DNA of 64,000 nucleotides from positions 186,001 to 250,000 of the forward strand of contig NZ_PYGE01000005.1 of assembly GCF_003014555.1 (NCBI RefSeq). Reading direction: 5' to 3'. The notes under the pieces are model-generated. The model did no database searches, was not told the origin of the DNA, and was given only the letters and a program-made list of their open reading frames with translations. Origin of the DNA: Haloactinopolyspora alba. GTDB lineage: Bacteria; Actinomycetota; Actinomycetes; Jiangellales; Jiangellaceae. Shown here one piece after another: positions 7,679 to 17,134 of the stretch (positions are counted from its first letter, which is position 1; each line of letters starts with the position of its first letter). The translations under genes and the position numbers were made by a program.

Positions 7679-9196
7679 ATGGCTACGGTCGGTTTTTCGT
7701 CTACGAGTGCGCGCGCCCGGAATCGGCGTGGACATTCTCTGCATGACCGCCGGGGAAGTGGCGGCCGGTCCGATCCACCGGACCACCGCCGCCCGTTCCG
7801 GCGGCGCTCGGCGGTGGCCGTCGGCGACGTGCTGACGGCCACGGTCGCCGCTGCTGCGGTGTGGCCGTTTCCGAGCCGCCCGCACCTGCTCGCGGTGTGT
7901 GCGCTCGCGGTCTCGTGGCCGCTGGTGGCTGCGGCGCTGGCGCGGCGTGGCGACCGCTTCCTGAGCGCGACGCGTCCCGGTACGGGAGTCGTGCAGGCGC
8001 TGACGGTCCTGGTGGCGGCGGTCGCGATCGCTGGTTCGCTGGCGGGTGCGCAGCTGCTCGGCGGATGGCTCGTGGCGGCCGCGGCGATCCTGTTGTGCGG
8101 GTCGCTGCTGGTCCGGTTCCTGGTGGCGCGCCGGGTGCGCACGCTGCGGCGGCGGGGTGTCCCGGGTGCGCGGACCATCGTCGTCGGGACGTCGTCCGCG
8201 CTGTCGGGTGTGATCGATCGGCTGGCCGGTGACGACGACCAAGTGCTGACGGTGGTCGGTGCGTGTGTCGAGGGCGCCGACGGCGTCGTCGTCGACACGT
8301 TCCCCGTCGGAGGACCGATCGCCGCCGACGGCGCCACTCTCGCGTTGCCGTCGGCCCGCTCGCCGGTCGACACCGTCCGGGCCGCCGCGGTGGAGTCGGG
8401 TGCGCAGGTGGTCTGCGTCGCTCCCGGATCCGGGTTCACCGGTGAGCGGCTGCGGGAGCTGGGCTGGGCGCTCGAGGGCACCGGAGCGGTGCTGACGGCG
8501 GAGCTGGGACTGGCCGACGTGGCGGCGCACCGGACGCGCGTCGGTCAGGCCGGCGCGAGCACGCTGCTCCAGGTGTGCGAGGTCCGCTTCGCCGGTGCCC
8601 GGTGGGTGGCGAAGTCGGTGGTCGATCGCACCCTGGCGGCCGTCGGGCTGGCGTTGCTGTTTCCGCTGTTCGCCGCCGTGGCTCTCGCCGTCCGGGCGTC
8701 CGGGCCGGGGCCGGTGCTGTACCGGCAGGTCCGGGTGGGGCGCGAGGGCCTGCTGTTCACGATGCTGAAGTTCCGGACGATGCACACCGACGCCGATCGA
8801 CGGCGCGACGAGCTGCTGGCGTCGGCCGACGGGGCGGGTCCCATGTTCAAGATGCGCGACGATCCGAGGATCACCCGGGTCGGCCGGGTGCTGCGCAAGT
8901 ACTCGCTGGACGAGCTGCCGCAGTTGGTCAACGTGTTGCGCGGTGAGATGTCGCTGGTCGGTCCCAGGCCGCCGCTGCCGGAGGAGGTCGCCGAATACAC
9001 CACGGTGGAGCGCCGCCGGCTGCGTGCGATCCCGGGGATGACCGGGCTGTGGCAGGTCAGCGGCCGGTCCAACCTGACGTGGGACGAGACCGTCCGGCTC
9101 GACCTGCGCTACGTCGACAACTGGTCCCTCGGCGAAGACGCCCGACTGCTCGGCCGCACGGCCGGCGCGGTGCTCAAGGGGACCGGCGCGTACTGA
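7679..9196 (+). CDS. Polyprenyl-phosphate sugar-1-phosphate transferase (priming enzyme)
   Basis: The integral membrane enzyme (505 residues) would start repeat-unit assembly by moving a hexose-1-phosphate from a UDP-sugar to undecaprenyl phosphate. After a basic N-terminus it has about four hydrophobic segments (residues 45-160) and a nucleotide-binding-like domain (about 165-300). The bacterial sugar transferase catalytic domain begins with a membrane entry (SVVDRTLAAVGLALLFPLF), then KFRTMHTDADRRRDELL, RKYSLDELPQLVNVLRGEMS and VGPRPPLP. The architecture is of the WbaP/CpsE/WcaJ type; the sugar cannot be told. It opens the polysaccharide locus and is followed by rmlD. Confidence 0.92.
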   Translation: MATVGFSSTSARARNRRGHSLHDRRGSGGRSDPPDHRRPFRRRSAVAVGDVLTATVAAAAVWPFPSRPHLLAVCALAVSWPLVAAALARRGDRFLSATRPGTGVVQALTVLVAAVAIAGSLAGAQLLGGWLVAAAAILLCGSLLVRFLVARRVRTLRRRGVPGARTIVVGTSSALSGVIDRLAGDDDQVLTVVGACVEGADGVVVDTFPVGGPIAADGATLALPSARSPVDTVRAAAVESGAQVVCVAPGSGFTGERLRELGWALEGTGAVLTAELGLADVAAHRTRVGQAGASTLLQVCEVRFAGARWVAKSVVDRTLAAVGLALLFPLFAAVALAVRASGPGPVLYRQVRVGREGLLFTMLKFRTMHTDADRRRDELLASADGAGPMFKMRDDPRITRVGRVLRKYSLDELPQLVNVLRGEMSLVGPRPPLPEEVAEYTTVERRRLRAIPGMTGLWQVSGRSNLTWDETVRLDLRYVDNWSLGEDARLLGRTAGAVLKGTGAY

Positions 9197-9238
9197 CACA
9201 GCTCCGAGCGCCTTCGACGGACCGGGAAGGGAGCCGAG

Positions 9239-10138
9239 GTGCCGACATGGCTGGTGACCGGGGCCGAGGGCATGCTGGGGCGCGAGTTGGTGGCGTTGCT
9301 GCACGGAGTCGGCGAACCCGTGGTGCCCACCTCGCGTGCCGTCCTCGACGTCACCGAGGCCCGCGCGGTCGACGCGGCGGTGTCGAGCATCGTGCGTACG
9401 GCCGGTGGCGAGTCGCAGGTGCGCGCCATCGTCGTCAACCTCGCCGCGTGGACCGACGTCGATGCCGCCGAGGTCGACGAGCCAGGTGCCCGGCTCGTCA
9501 ACGTCACGGGAGCAGCGAACGTGGCCCGGGCGTGCCGCCGGGCCGGTGCTCGCATGATCCAGTTGTCCACGGACTACGTGTTCGACGGGGAGAGCGATCA
9601 GCCGTACGCCGAGGACGCGCCGGTGGCGCCGGCGACGGCGTACGGGCGGACGAAGGTCGAGGCCGAACGCGAAGTCACCGACGCGCTGCCGGACACCGGC
9701 GTCGTGCTCCGGACCGGCTGGCTGTACGGCGTGCACGGGCCGAACTTCGTGCGCACGATGGTGCGTATGTCCGACGAGCGCCCGTACGTCGATGTCGTGA
9801 ACGATCAGCGCGGACAGCCGACGTGGGCGTTCGATCTGGCGGAACGGATCGTTGACGTCGGGCGGCTGCTGGACGCGTCCGGGATCGCCGGTGTCCTGCA
9901 TGCGACGAACTCGGGGTCGACGACATGGTACGGGCTGGCCAGGGCGGTCTTCGCCGAGCGTGGGCTCGACCCGGACCGGGTGCGGCCGGTGGGCAGCGAC
10001 CGGATGCCCCGGCTGACGCCACGCCCCGCGTACTCGGTCCTGGGACACGACCGGTGGGCCCGGATCGGCCTGGCGCCGATGCGGCCGTGGCGTACCGCAC
10101 TGGCGGCAGCGGCCCCGACTGTGCTGTCCGGCGATTGA
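9239..10138 (+). CDS. rmlD: dTDP-4-dehydrorhamnose reductase
   Basis: The protein catalyses the last step of dTDP-L-rhamnose synthesis, reducing dTDP-4-keto-L-rhamnose with NAD(P)H. The 299-residue extended SDR has the Rossmann motif WLVTGAEGMLGREL at its start, STDYVFDGE, the YGRTKVEAE active site (Y-x3-K) and TGWLYGVHG. GTG at 9239 is preceded by GGGAAGGGAG. rmlA, rmlB and rmlC are not in the window. Its presence implies a rhamnose-containing surface glycan. Confidence 0.92.
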   Translation: MPTWLVTGAEGMLGRELVALLHGVGEPVVPTSRAVLDVTEARAVDAAVSSIVRTAGGESQVRAIVVNLAAWTDVDAAEVDEPGARLVNVTGAANVARACRRAGARMIQLSTDYVFDGESDQPYAEDAPVAPATAYGRTKVEAEREVTDALPDTGVVLRTGWLYGVHGPNFVRTMVRMSDERPYVDVVNDQRGQPTWAFDLAERIVDVGRLLDASGIAGVLHATNSGSTTWYGLARAVFAERGLDPDRVRPVGSDRMPRLTPRPAYSVLGHDRWARIGLAPMRPWRTALAAAAPTVLSGD

Positions 10139-10257
10139 ACCGCGGGGCGGGACACGTACTATGGCTGGGATCCAGTTGTCCCGAATGTTGAGCACGGTTC
10201 GGCGGCAACGGGGCGGGAACCTAATGTGGGGTGCTTGATGCGCCCCGGAGGAGAGTT

Positions 10258-11040
10258 GTGACCCAGGCCGACGCGATCTTGGCCGCCCGTCTCGCACACG
10301 AGGCGGGCGAACTGCTGCGGACTTTGCGCCGTGAGCACGGACCCGGTGACGGCGGGCGGGAACTGCGCGACGCGGGTGACCGCGCCGCGCAGCGTTACCT
10401 GTCCGAGGCGCTCGCGGCCGAGCGTCCGGACGACGCCGTGCTGAGCGAGGAAGCCGCCGACGACGAGGCGCGGCTCGAGGCTGATCGGGTGTGGATCGTC
10501 GACCCGCTCGACGGCACCCGGGAGTTCGCCGAAGGGCGTGCCGATTGGGCGGTGCACGTGGCGCTGTGGGCTGGTGGACGGCTGGCCGCGGGAGCGGTGG
10601 CGCTGCCGGGCCTCGGTACCACCGTGACGTCCGACCCGCCGCCGCAGCTGCCGCAGCGCACGTCCGGTGTCCCGCGCATCGCCGTCAGCCGCAGCCGTCC
10701 GCCCGAGGTCGCCGAGCGAGCCGCTCGGGAGCTGTCGGCCGAGCTCGTCCCGATGGGCTCGGCCGGGTACAAGGCCACGGCGGTCGTCCGCGGCGAGGTC
10801 GACGCCTACGTGCACGCCGGCGGGCAGTACGAGTGGGACTCCGCCGCTCCGGCCGCCGTGGCGCTGGCCGCGGGGGTGCACGCGAGCCGCCTCGACGGTT
10901 CCCCGCTGCAGTACAACAACGCCGACACCTACCTCCCCGATCTGCTCGTGGCCCGACCGGAGCTCGCCGAGGCGCTGCTCGCGGCCGTGTCCGGCCCGGA
11001 GGCCGACCCGATTCCCGCCGTCCCGAGGTCCGCACGATGA
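10258..11040 (+). CDS. cysQ: 3'(2'),5'-bisphosphate nucleotidase CysQ-like
   Basis: The Mg-dependent, Li-sensitive-type phosphatase of the inositol monophosphatase fold probably hydrolyses PAP/PAPS. The 260 residues carry the metal-site motifs [18 protein letters not shown] and [13 protein letters not shown] at 10258 is chosen because GGAGGAG lies seven bases upstream; an earlier in-frame GTG (10231) has no ribosome binding site. It overlaps cysD by four bases (ATGA), so it belongs to the sulfate-activation operon and likely removes PAP or balances PAPS. Confidence 0.9.
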   Translation: MTQADAILAARLAHEAGELLRTLRREHGPGDGGRELRDAGDRAAQRYLSEALAAERPDDAVLSEEAADDEARLEADRVWIVDPLDGTREFAEGRADWAVHVALWAGGRLAAGAVALPGLGTTVTSDPPPQLPQRTSGVPRIAVSRSRPPEVAERAARELSAELVPMGSAGYKATAVVRGEVDAYVHAGGQYEWDSAAPAAVALAAGVHASRLDGSPLQYNNADTYLPDLLVARPELAEALLAAVSGPEADPIPAVPRSAR

Positions 11041-11945
11041 CGACGCACGAATACCAGCTCACCCAGCTCGACGTCCTCGAGTCCGAGGCCATTCACATCT
11101 TCCGTGAGGTGGCCGCCGAGCTCGAACGTCCGGTCCTGCTGTTCTCCGGCGGCAAGGACTCGATCGTGATGCTGCGCCTGGCCGAGAAGGCCTTCTGGCC
11201 GGCGCCGATCCCGTTCCCGGTCATGCACGTCGACACCGGGCACAACTTCCCCGAGGTGATTCAGTTCCGCGACCAGCGCGTCGCCGAGCTGGGGGTGAAC
11301 CTCGTGGTCGCCTCGGTTCCCGAGGCCATCGAGCGCGGGCTGGTGGCCGAGGAGCCGAACGGCTCGCGTAACCGGATTCAGACGCCCGTCCTGCTCGACG
11401 CGATCGAGAAGCATCGCTTCACGGCGCTGTTCGGCGGCGCCCGGCGCGACGAGGAGAAGGCCCGGGCTAAGGAGCGGGTGTTCTCGTTCCGTGACGACTT
11501 CGGCCAGTGGGACCCGAAGAACCAGCGCCCCGAGCTGTGGAACCTGTACAACGGGCGGATCCACCTCGGCGAGAGCATCCGCGTCTTCCCACTGTCCAAC
11601 TGGACCGAGCTGGACGTCTGGCAGTACATCGCGCGCGAGAAGATCGCGGTCCCGGCCATCTACTACGCGCACGACCGCGAGGTGTTCGAGCGCGACGGCA
11701 TGCTGTTCGGCGTGAACGAGTTCTGCCGCCCGCGCGACGACGAGCCGACGTTCACCGCCCGGGTCCGTTACCGCACGGTCGGTGACGCGTCGTTGACGGC
11801 GGCGGTGCGTTCGGACGCCGACACCATCGAGAAGATCCTCGGCGAGGTCGCCGCGACCCGCGTGACCGAGCGCGGCGCCACCCGCGGTGACGACCGGGTG
11901 AGCGAGGCCGCGATGGAGGACCGGAAGAAGGAAGGCTACTTCTAG
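11037..11945 (+). CDS. cysD: Sulfate adenylyltransferase subunit 2
   Basis: The small catalytic subunit of ATP sulfurylase makes APS from sulfate and ATP together with the GTPase CysN. It is 302 residues long. The PP-loop [13 protein letters not shown] is near residue 38, followed by [16 protein letters not shown] and [22 protein letters not shown], and the C-terminus is the characteristic RKKEGYF. ATG 11037 overlaps the cysQ stop. cysN begins 47 bases later. Confidence 0.96.
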   Translation: MTTHEYQLTQLDVLESEAIHIFREVAAELERPVLLFSGGKDSIVMLRLAEKAFWPAPIPFPVMHVDTGHNFPEVIQFRDQRVAELGVNLVVASVPEAIERGLVAEEPNGSRNRIQTPVLLDAIEKHRFTALFGGARRDEEKARAKERVFSFRDDFGQWDPKNQRPELWNLYNGRIHLGESIRVFPLSNWTELDVWQYIAREKIAVPAIYYAHDREVFERDGMLFGVNEFCRPRDDEPTFTARVRYRTVGDASLTAAVRSDADTIEKILGEVAATRVTERGATRGDDRVSEAAMEDRKKEGYF

Positions 11946-11992
11946 ATGGATCCCCGGACCCGCCGCACGATACGTACTTGGGAGCACACAGC

Positions 11993-13273
11993 GTGACCGC
12001 GACGACGCCCACCGAGGCCAACGCCGGCCTGCTGCGGTTCGCCACCGCCGGCTCGGTCGACGACGGCAAGAGCACCCTGATCGGGCGGCTGCTCTTCGAT
12101 TCGAAGTCGATCTTCACCGACCAGCTCGAGAGTGTCGAACGCACCAGTCAGCAGCGGGGTGACGAGTACACCAACCTCGCGCTGCTGACCGACGGGCTGC
12201 GGTCCGAGCGTGAGCAGGGCATCACCATCGACGTGGCCTACCGCTACTTCGCGACGCCGCGGCGCACGTTCATCATCGCCGACACGCCCGGGCACGTGCA
12301 GTACACCCGCAACATGGTCACCGGTGCGTCTACCGCCGACCTGGCCATCGTGCTGGTCGACGCGCGTAAGGGGCTGGTCGAGCAGAGCCGCCGGCACGCG
12401 TTCATCGTCTCGTTGCTGCGGGTTCCGCACCTGGTGCTGGCGGTCAACAAGATGGATCTGGTCGACTGGTCGCAGGAGGTCTTCGACGAGATCCATCGCG
12501 ACTTCACCGCCTTCGCCACCAAGCTGGACATCCCGGATCTGACGGCGGTGCCGATCTCGGCGCTGCAGGGCGACAACATCGTCTCCCGTTCCGAGAACAT
12601 GCCCTGGTACGAGGGGTCGTCGCTGCTGCACCATCTCGAGAACGTGCACATCGCCAGCGACCGCAACCTGGTCGACGTGCGGCTGCCGGTGCAGTACGTC
12701 ATCCGGCCGCAGTCCATGCAGCACGCCGACTACCGCGCCTACGCCGGTCAGGTGGCCGGCGGCGTGTTGAAGCCCGGCGACGAAGTCATGGTGCTGCCCA
12801 GCGGTCTCACCACGAAGATCACCTCCATCGACACCGCCGACGGGCCGGTGGAGGAGGCGTTCCCGCCGATGTCGGTGACCGTCCGACTCGAGGACGAGAT
12901 CGACGTCTCGCGCGGTGACATGATCTGCCGGCCGCACAACCAGCCGTTCGTGGCGCAGGACATCGACGCGATGGTCAGCTGGATGACCGACGCACCGCTC
13001 GTGCCGGGACAGAAGCTTGCGATCAAGCACACCACCCGGTCGGCACGGACAGTGGTCAAGGACATCCAGTACCGGCTGGACGTCAACACCCTGCACCGTG
13101 ACGACGATGCCGGTGAGCTGGGGCTCAACGACATCGGCCGGGTCCGGCTGCGCACCACCGTCCCGCTGCTGGCCGACGAGTACCGTCGGAACCGGATCAC
13201 CGGCGGGTTCATCCTGGTCGACGAGACCACGCATCGCACCGTCGGCGCCGGGATGATCACGTCGGCCGGCTGA
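11993..13273 (+). CDS. cysN: Sulfate adenylyltransferase subunit 1 (GTPase)
   Basis: The EF-Tu-like GTPase subunit of ATP sulfurylase is 426 residues long. Motifs are P-loop AGSVDDGKSTL, DTPGHVQYTRNM (G3) and NKMDLVDW (G4). It ends after the GTPase/beta-barrel domains with no fused APS kinase, unlike mycobacterial CysNC, and no separate cysC is seen here. GTG 11993 is preferred over a TTG at 11978 because GGGAG (11980-11984) lies eight bases ahead. The downstream HAD gene overlaps by one base. Confidence 0.95.
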   Translation: MTATTPTEANAGLLRFATAGSVDDGKSTLIGRLLFDSKSIFTDQLESVERTSQQRGDEYTNLALLTDGLRSEREQGITIDVAYRYFATPRRTFIIADTPGHVQYTRNMVTGASTADLAIVLVDARKGLVEQSRRHAFIVSLLRVPHLVLAVNKMDLVDWSQEVFDEIHRDFTAFATKLDIPDLTAVPISALQGDNIVSRSENMPWYEGSSLLHHLENVHIASDRNLVDVRLPVQYVIRPQSMQHADYRAYAGQVAGGVLKPGDEVMVLPSGLTTKITSIDTADGPVEEAFPPMSVTVRLEDEIDVSRGDMICRPHNQPFVAQDIDAMVSWMTDAPLVPGQKLAIKHTTRSARTVVKDIQYRLDVNTLHRDDDAGELGLNDIGRVRLRTTVPLLADEYRRNRITGGFILVDETTHRTVGAGMITSAG

Positions 13274-13959
13274 TGCAGGCACGGGCGCACGTCGTCTGGG
13301 ACTGGAACGGCACGCTGTTCGACGATTTCGACATCACCGTGCGCGCGGCGAGCGCCGCGTGCGTCGAGATCGGCGCGGGCCCGGTGGACCACGACACGTA
13401 TCGGCGGTCGTTCACCCGCCCGGTACGGTCGTTCTACGAACGGTTGATCGGTCGCGGACTCGTCGACGACGAGTGGCACGCGCTCGCCGAGGTCTACCAC
13501 GCGCACTACCGCCGGCTGCTTCCGAACGCCCGGCTGCGCGGTGAGGCGGTGGACGTGCTCGCCCGGCTGGCCGACGCGGGCGTCACGCAGTCGCTGCTGT
13601 CCATGAGCGAGCACGACGAGCTGCTCGAGATCGTCGGGGCACACGGCATCGGCGAGACGTTCCTGGTGGTCGAGGGCGCGCACCCGGAGACACGCGCGGC
13701 CAGCAAGCACGAGGCGCTGCGCCGGCACGTGGCCGGGCTCGAGCAGTACCGCGGCATGCCGGTGCGTGCCGAGGACGTCGTGCTCATCGGCGACACACTC
13801 GACGACAGCGAAGCGGCCGCGTCGGTCGGCGCGGCGTGTGTGCTGCTCGCGGACGGTTCCTACGACCCGGCGCACGCGAGCGAGCGTGGCCTGGCCGTGG
13901 AGGCGGACCTGGTCGCGGCGGCCGAAAGCGGTCTCCGGTTGGTTGCCGCTCCCGAGTAG
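13273..13959 (+). CDS. HAD family hydrolase (phosphatase)
   Basis: The 228-residue protein has the HAD fold. Motif I is DWNGTLFDDFD near residue 10, with nucleophile Asp and an Asn where DxDG is usual. A Ser-containing motif II lies in QSLLSMSEHDE, a Lys in SKHEALRRH, and motif IV is IGDTLDDSEAA. A helical cap sits at about residues 20-95. A small phosphate ester is the likely substrate, in the phosphoglycolate-phosphatase/Gph branch. Its start overlaps the cysN stop (TGATG), so it is transcribed with the sulfate genes; a link to sulfur metabolism is not shown. Confidence 0.82.
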   Translation: MQARAHVVWDWNGTLFDDFDITVRAASAACVEIGAGPVDHDTYRRSFTRPVRSFYERLIGRGLVDDEWHALAEVYHAHYRRLLPNARLRGEAVDVLARLADAGVTQSLLSMSEHDELLEIVGAHGIGETFLVVEGAHPETRAASKHEALRRHVAGLEQYRGMPVRAEDVVLIGDTLDDSEAAASVGAACVLLADGSYDPAHASERGLAVEADLVAAAESGLRLVAAPE

Positions 13960-13988
13960 GGGCACCGAGCAGCGCCCGCGTGCTCGGC

Positions 13989-14322
13989 CTAGGCGCTGAT
14001 GACCTGCGGCTCGTAGAGCTCGCAGGCGGTGCGGACGAACGTCGCCGTCGACGCCGCCCGCGCGGCTTCAGGCCAGGCGATCGCGATCGTGTACGGGCTC
14101 GCATCGACGACGGGCCGGAGAGCGACGTCGGAGCGCGGGTGCCGCTCGGCCAGCGAGGCCGGAACGAGCGCGACGGCTTGGCCCAAGGCCACGACCTCGA
14201 ACAGTTGCGTGGCGTCGCTGACCGCCGGACCGACGACGTCGTCGGCCGTCCGCTCGCGGCCGGACCAGTACGCCCGCTCGGTGGGAGTCTCGTCCGGCCA
14301 GCGTGGTGTCGGCAGTCCCTCG
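13989..14322 (-). pseudogene. 3' remnant of a LysR-family regulator
   Basis: The last 110 residues before the stop at 13989 read like the end of a LysR substrate-binding domain. Segments are DATQLFEVVALGQAVALVPA, SLAERHPRSDVALRPVVDAS and YTIAIAWPEAARAASTATFV. The N-terminal HTH and most of the sensor are missing: upstream of about 14322 the frame stays open but becomes Arg/Pro/His-rich antisense sequence. The remnant ends where an unrelated protease relic begins on the other strand, suggesting a deletion junction. Confidence 0.6.
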
Positions 14323-14336
14323 GCGGCCGGGCCCGG

Positions 14337-14816
14337 TTCGACATCGCCGCGTTGCGAGTCGACGACTCCGGCCTGCCCCCGCTGCACTCGCGCGACGGTC
14401 TCGCCGAGGCGCGGGTCGGGGATCATGCGCTTGCGGTGGGCGCGGACGAGGCCGTGGCCGTGGGATCGATCGAGGCTCTGGACGATCCTGCCACGGTGAC
14501 CGGCGGTTCCGAGGTCGCGGTCGTACGGACCGATGCAGACGTGCCACCGTCCAGCGTGGGCGGCCCGCTGGTCAACGACCGGGGCGAGGTGCTCGGCGTC
14601 CTCACGGTCACGGATGCGGGCACGGGGGCGGCCGTTCCGGTCGACGTCGCACGGGACGCCGCCCTGGGCATCGTGCGCGCCGAGTCGGCCTGGTCGTCGC
14701 GGACGGGCGGCGTCATGAAACAGCCTCGGCATGTACTTCGACCATGCGCAGGTAGGTCTCGAGCGCGTCGCGGTCGGCCGGTCGCCGGTCGGCCGGTGTG
14801 GGTGCGCGGTCGCTGA
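14337..14816 (+). pseudogene. Fragment of an HtrA-like trypsin-type serine protease
   Basis: From FDIAALRVDDSG (14337) to about 14716 the plus strand reads like the second half of a DegP/HtrA protease domain: RVGDHALAVGADEAVAVGS, then VGGPLVNDRGEVLGVLTV. Family members have GNSGGPL at the catalytic Ser; here the position reads SSVGGPL, so the nucleophile appears replaced by Val. The catalytic His region, signal peptide and PDZ domain are absent, and there is no start codon with a ribosome binding site. The frame runs on to 14816 without further homology and overlaps the next gene. Confidence 0.55.
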
Positions 14817-15876
14817 TGCCCATGCGTCCGGTCAGGCCACGTGCGCTGCGTCGGACGATGGCCGTCGACGTTCGGCCGCTGGTCGACCTGGATGACCGAG
14901 CCACCAGCCGTGCCAGCGACGACTCCCGGCGCACGCTCGACACCGGCGCGAGGCGGTCGACGGTGCCGCTGACGACGCGCAACCCGGCGGTAATGCCCAG
15001 GTCGTGGGTGAGCCCCTTTGGCAGGGGAGTGCCAAGCAGCGCACGGGCCCGCGCGAGCACGATGCCCAGCGCCGGTCCGGCGCCCCAGCTGTGTGCCCGG
15101 TCGACGAGCTCGTCCCAGTCGGCGATGCGCCGGGCGAGCTGGTCGACGTCGAGGAGCAGCAACATCCGGTGTGCCCCGGTCAGCGCCGCGTGCAGCGCGA
15201 CGTGCGCGACGGTGTCGACGGGGTCGAGCGTCCAGGTCGAGGCGCCGCCGACGGGAACCCGGACGCGGCGGTCGAGCAACTCGTCGGTGCGGACGGTGAA
15301 CTCTCGCCGGGTGGACGCCATGTTGATCACCGACCAATGCAGGTCGAGCAGGGTGCCGTGCGGACCGACCCAGTGCATCTCGCCCGGCGTGTCCGGATTG
15401 GCGAGCATGTCGTCGTAGTCGGCGACCTCCCAGCCGGCGTCCAGGAGTCGCGCTGATGCTGTGCGCAGTGACGACGGCGAGATCAGCACGTCCACGTCGG
15501 TGTAGCTGCGCAACCCCGGCGCCGGGTGTGCGTGCTCGGACAGTATCGGGCCTTTGAACGTCGCCCAGCCGATGTCGCCGAGGACGCGGCCGAGGTCGTC
15601 GAGCGCCAGGGTGGCGGCGAGATGGCGGCCCATGGCAGCGTCGCGGTCCGGCTTGAGCAGCGCAGCCAGCGGTGGATCACCCGAGCGCAGCAGGACGTGG
15701 GCCAGTGGAGCGACCCGGTGGTGCCGGACGGCGCCGCGGAACTCCCGCCGGACGGCGCTGTCGTCGGGCAGTTCGGGTGCCCGGCCTCGGCAGATGTCCC
15801 TGACAGCGGTCGAGATCGCGCGGCGGGACCGTAGCGAGGTGACACCCGGTGGCGGGCGCCGAGCGGAACGTGCCAT
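14713..15876 (-). CDS. Nucleotidyltransferase-family protein (PF14907-like)
   Basis: The 387-residue protein resembles the uncharacterised nucleotidyltransferase family NTP_transf_5. The signature TFKGPILSEHAHPAPGLRSY is followed by TDVDVLIS (metal-binding Asp pair). Further on are MHWVGPHGTLLDLHWSVIN and a helical C-terminal half. Family members occur in polysaccharide loci and beside HPr-kinase-like and PqqD genes, including some lasso-peptide clusters. The substrate is unknown. ATG 15876 follows CTGGGGGGCAC, the G-run motif shared with other genes of this locus; in-frame codons upstream are ignored for that reason. Confidence 0.8.
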   Translation of the reverse strand: MARSARRPPPGVTSLRSRRAISTAVRDICRGRAPELPDDSAVRREFRGAVRHHRVAPLAHVLLRSGDPPLAALLKPDRDAAMGRHLAATLALDDLGRVLGDIGWATFKGPILSEHAHPAPGLRSYTDVDVLISPSSLRTASARLLDAGWEVADYDDMLANPDTPGEMHWVGPHGTLLDLHWSVINMASTRREFTVRTDELLDRRVRVPVGGASTWTLDPVDTVAHVALHAALTGAHRMLLLLDVDQLARRIADWDELVDRAHSWGAGPALGIVLARARALLGTPLPKGLTHDLGITAGLRVVSGTVDRLAPVSSVRRESSLARLVARSSRSTSGRTSTAIVRRSARGLTGRMGISDRAPTPADRRPADRDALETYLRMVEVHAEAVS

Positions 15877-15879
15877 GTG

Positions 15880-16090
15880 CCCCCCAGCATCATGAGACCG
15901 GGCAGCCCCTCGCCGCCGCGGCCGATCCCTCATCGTAGACCGATATCTCGAATGTGCAGTGTTGATGACAATGCAGAATGGTTCGCTGAGGTATCGACGC
16001 AATCGTGGACTACGGGTAGATTCCTCGCAGAGATTGTTCTCCGGGCGGGGGGTCCGGAGTTCTGCGGGGCACACGGTGCCTTGGGGGGCA
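15880..16090. promoter_or_regulatory. Divergent promoter region with G-run leaders
   Basis: For the leftward gene, TACGAT (minus strand, 15937-15932) is a possible -10 and a G6 run (15885-15880) precedes the ATG. For the rightward gene, TAGATT (16017-16022) is a possible -10. Its leader holds G6 at 16047-16052 followed by TCCGGAG, and CCTTGGGGGGCA (16079-16090) directly before the ATG. No gene was recognised in this gap. Confidence 0.45.
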
Positions 16091-17134
16091 ATGATGCGTG
16101 TACTCGTGACGGGCGACCGTGGCTATATCGGCGCGGTGCTGGTTCCGTTCTTCCGCCGAGCCGGCCACGACGTCGCCGGGCTGGACGTCGGCTGGTACGA
16201 CGGCTGCGACTTCGGGACCTACGATCCGGGTGGGTCGAGCCGCGACGGCGACGTCCGTGACGTGGCGCCGGAGGACCTCGAGGGCTTCGACGCGGTCGTG
16301 CACCTCGCGGCCGTCTCGAACGACCCGATCGGCCATCTGAACCCGGACGCCACGCGCGCGGTCAACGCCGTGGGACCGGTGCACACGGCGCGTGTAGCCA
16401 AGCAGGCGGGGGTGTCCCGGTTCCTGTTCTCGTCGTCGTGCTCGCTGTACGGTGCCGCGGGGACCACGACGGTGGCCGAGGACGCCCCGTTCAACCCGGT
16501 CACGCCGTACGGCGAGAGCAAAGTCGTGGCCGAGCGGGAGCTCACGGCGCTGGCCGACGACAGCTTCAGCCCGACATACCTGCGCAACGCCACCGCCTAC
16601 GGCTCGTCGCCGCGGCTGCGCGCCGACATCGTCGTCAACAACCTCACCGGAACCGCACACACCCGCGGTGAGGTACGGCTGCAAAGCGACGGGTCGCCGT
16701 GGCGGCCACTGGTGCACATCGAGGACATCTCGCGTGCGTTCCTCGCCGCGCTGGAGGCTCCCCGTGAGGTCGTGCACGATCAGGCGTTCAACGTGGGACG
16801 GGACGAGGACGTGCTGCAGATCCGGGACGTCGCTGTTCAGGTATCGCAGCTCATGGACGTACCGGTGACCTTCGCGGACAGCGCGGGGCCGGACCAGCGA
16901 GATTACCGCGTGGACTTCGCCAAGATCACCGAGCTGTTGCCGGCGTTCCGGCCGGCGTGGACCGTCGCGGACGGCATCCGTGAGCTGGCCGGCGACTTCG
17001 CTCGGCTCGGGCTGGCGGCCGAGGACTTCGAAGGCGCCCGGTTCGTCCGGCTGGCGCGCATCCGCAACCTGCTCGACACGGGACGGTTGGACGACGAGCT
17101 GCGGCTGCGTGAGCCGGCCGGGACGTCGCGATGA
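16091..17134 (+). CDS. NAD-dependent sugar epimerase/dehydratase
   Basis: The 347-residue extended SDR acts on nucleotide sugars. The N-terminal Rossmann motif is [14 protein letters not shown], followed by [11 protein letters not shown]. Ser and Y-x3-K residues lie in SSSCSLYG and YGESKVVAE, and the substrate-domain motif [12 protein letters not shown] lies near residue 215. It resembles the epimerases that precede a Zn-finger C-methyltransferase in deoxysugar cassettes. Two adjacent ATGs (16091, 16094) are possible; the first is listed. It overlaps the methyltransferase gene by four bases. Confidence 0.88.
   Translation: MMRVLVTGDRGYIGAVLVPFFRRAGHDVAGLDVGWYDGCDFGTYDPGGSSRDGDVRDVAPEDLEGFDAVVHLAAVSNDPIGHLNPDATRAVNAVGPVHTARVAKQAGVSRFLFSSSCSLYGAAGTTTVAEDAPFNPVTPYGESKVVAERELTALADDSFSPTYLRNATAYGSSPRLRADIVVNNLTGTAHTRGEVRLQSDGSPWRPLVHIEDISRAFLAALEAPREVVHDQAFNVGRDEDVLQIRDVAVQVSQLMDVPVTFADSAGPDQRDYRVDFAKITELLPAFRPAWTVADGIRELAGDFARLGLAAEDFEGARFVRLARIRNLLDTGRLDDELRLREPAGTSR

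Noticed and set aside
7526-10297. A 923-codon open frame on the minus strand opposite the priming transferase and rmlD
   Set aside because: Composition is Arg/Pro/His-rich antisense of high-GC coding DNA; the plus strand carries recognisable domains throughout.
15952-16260. Plus-strand small frame beginning [10 protein letters not shown] in the divergent promoter region
   Set aside because: No ribosome binding site; it runs into the epimerase gene in another frame and becomes Arg-rich.
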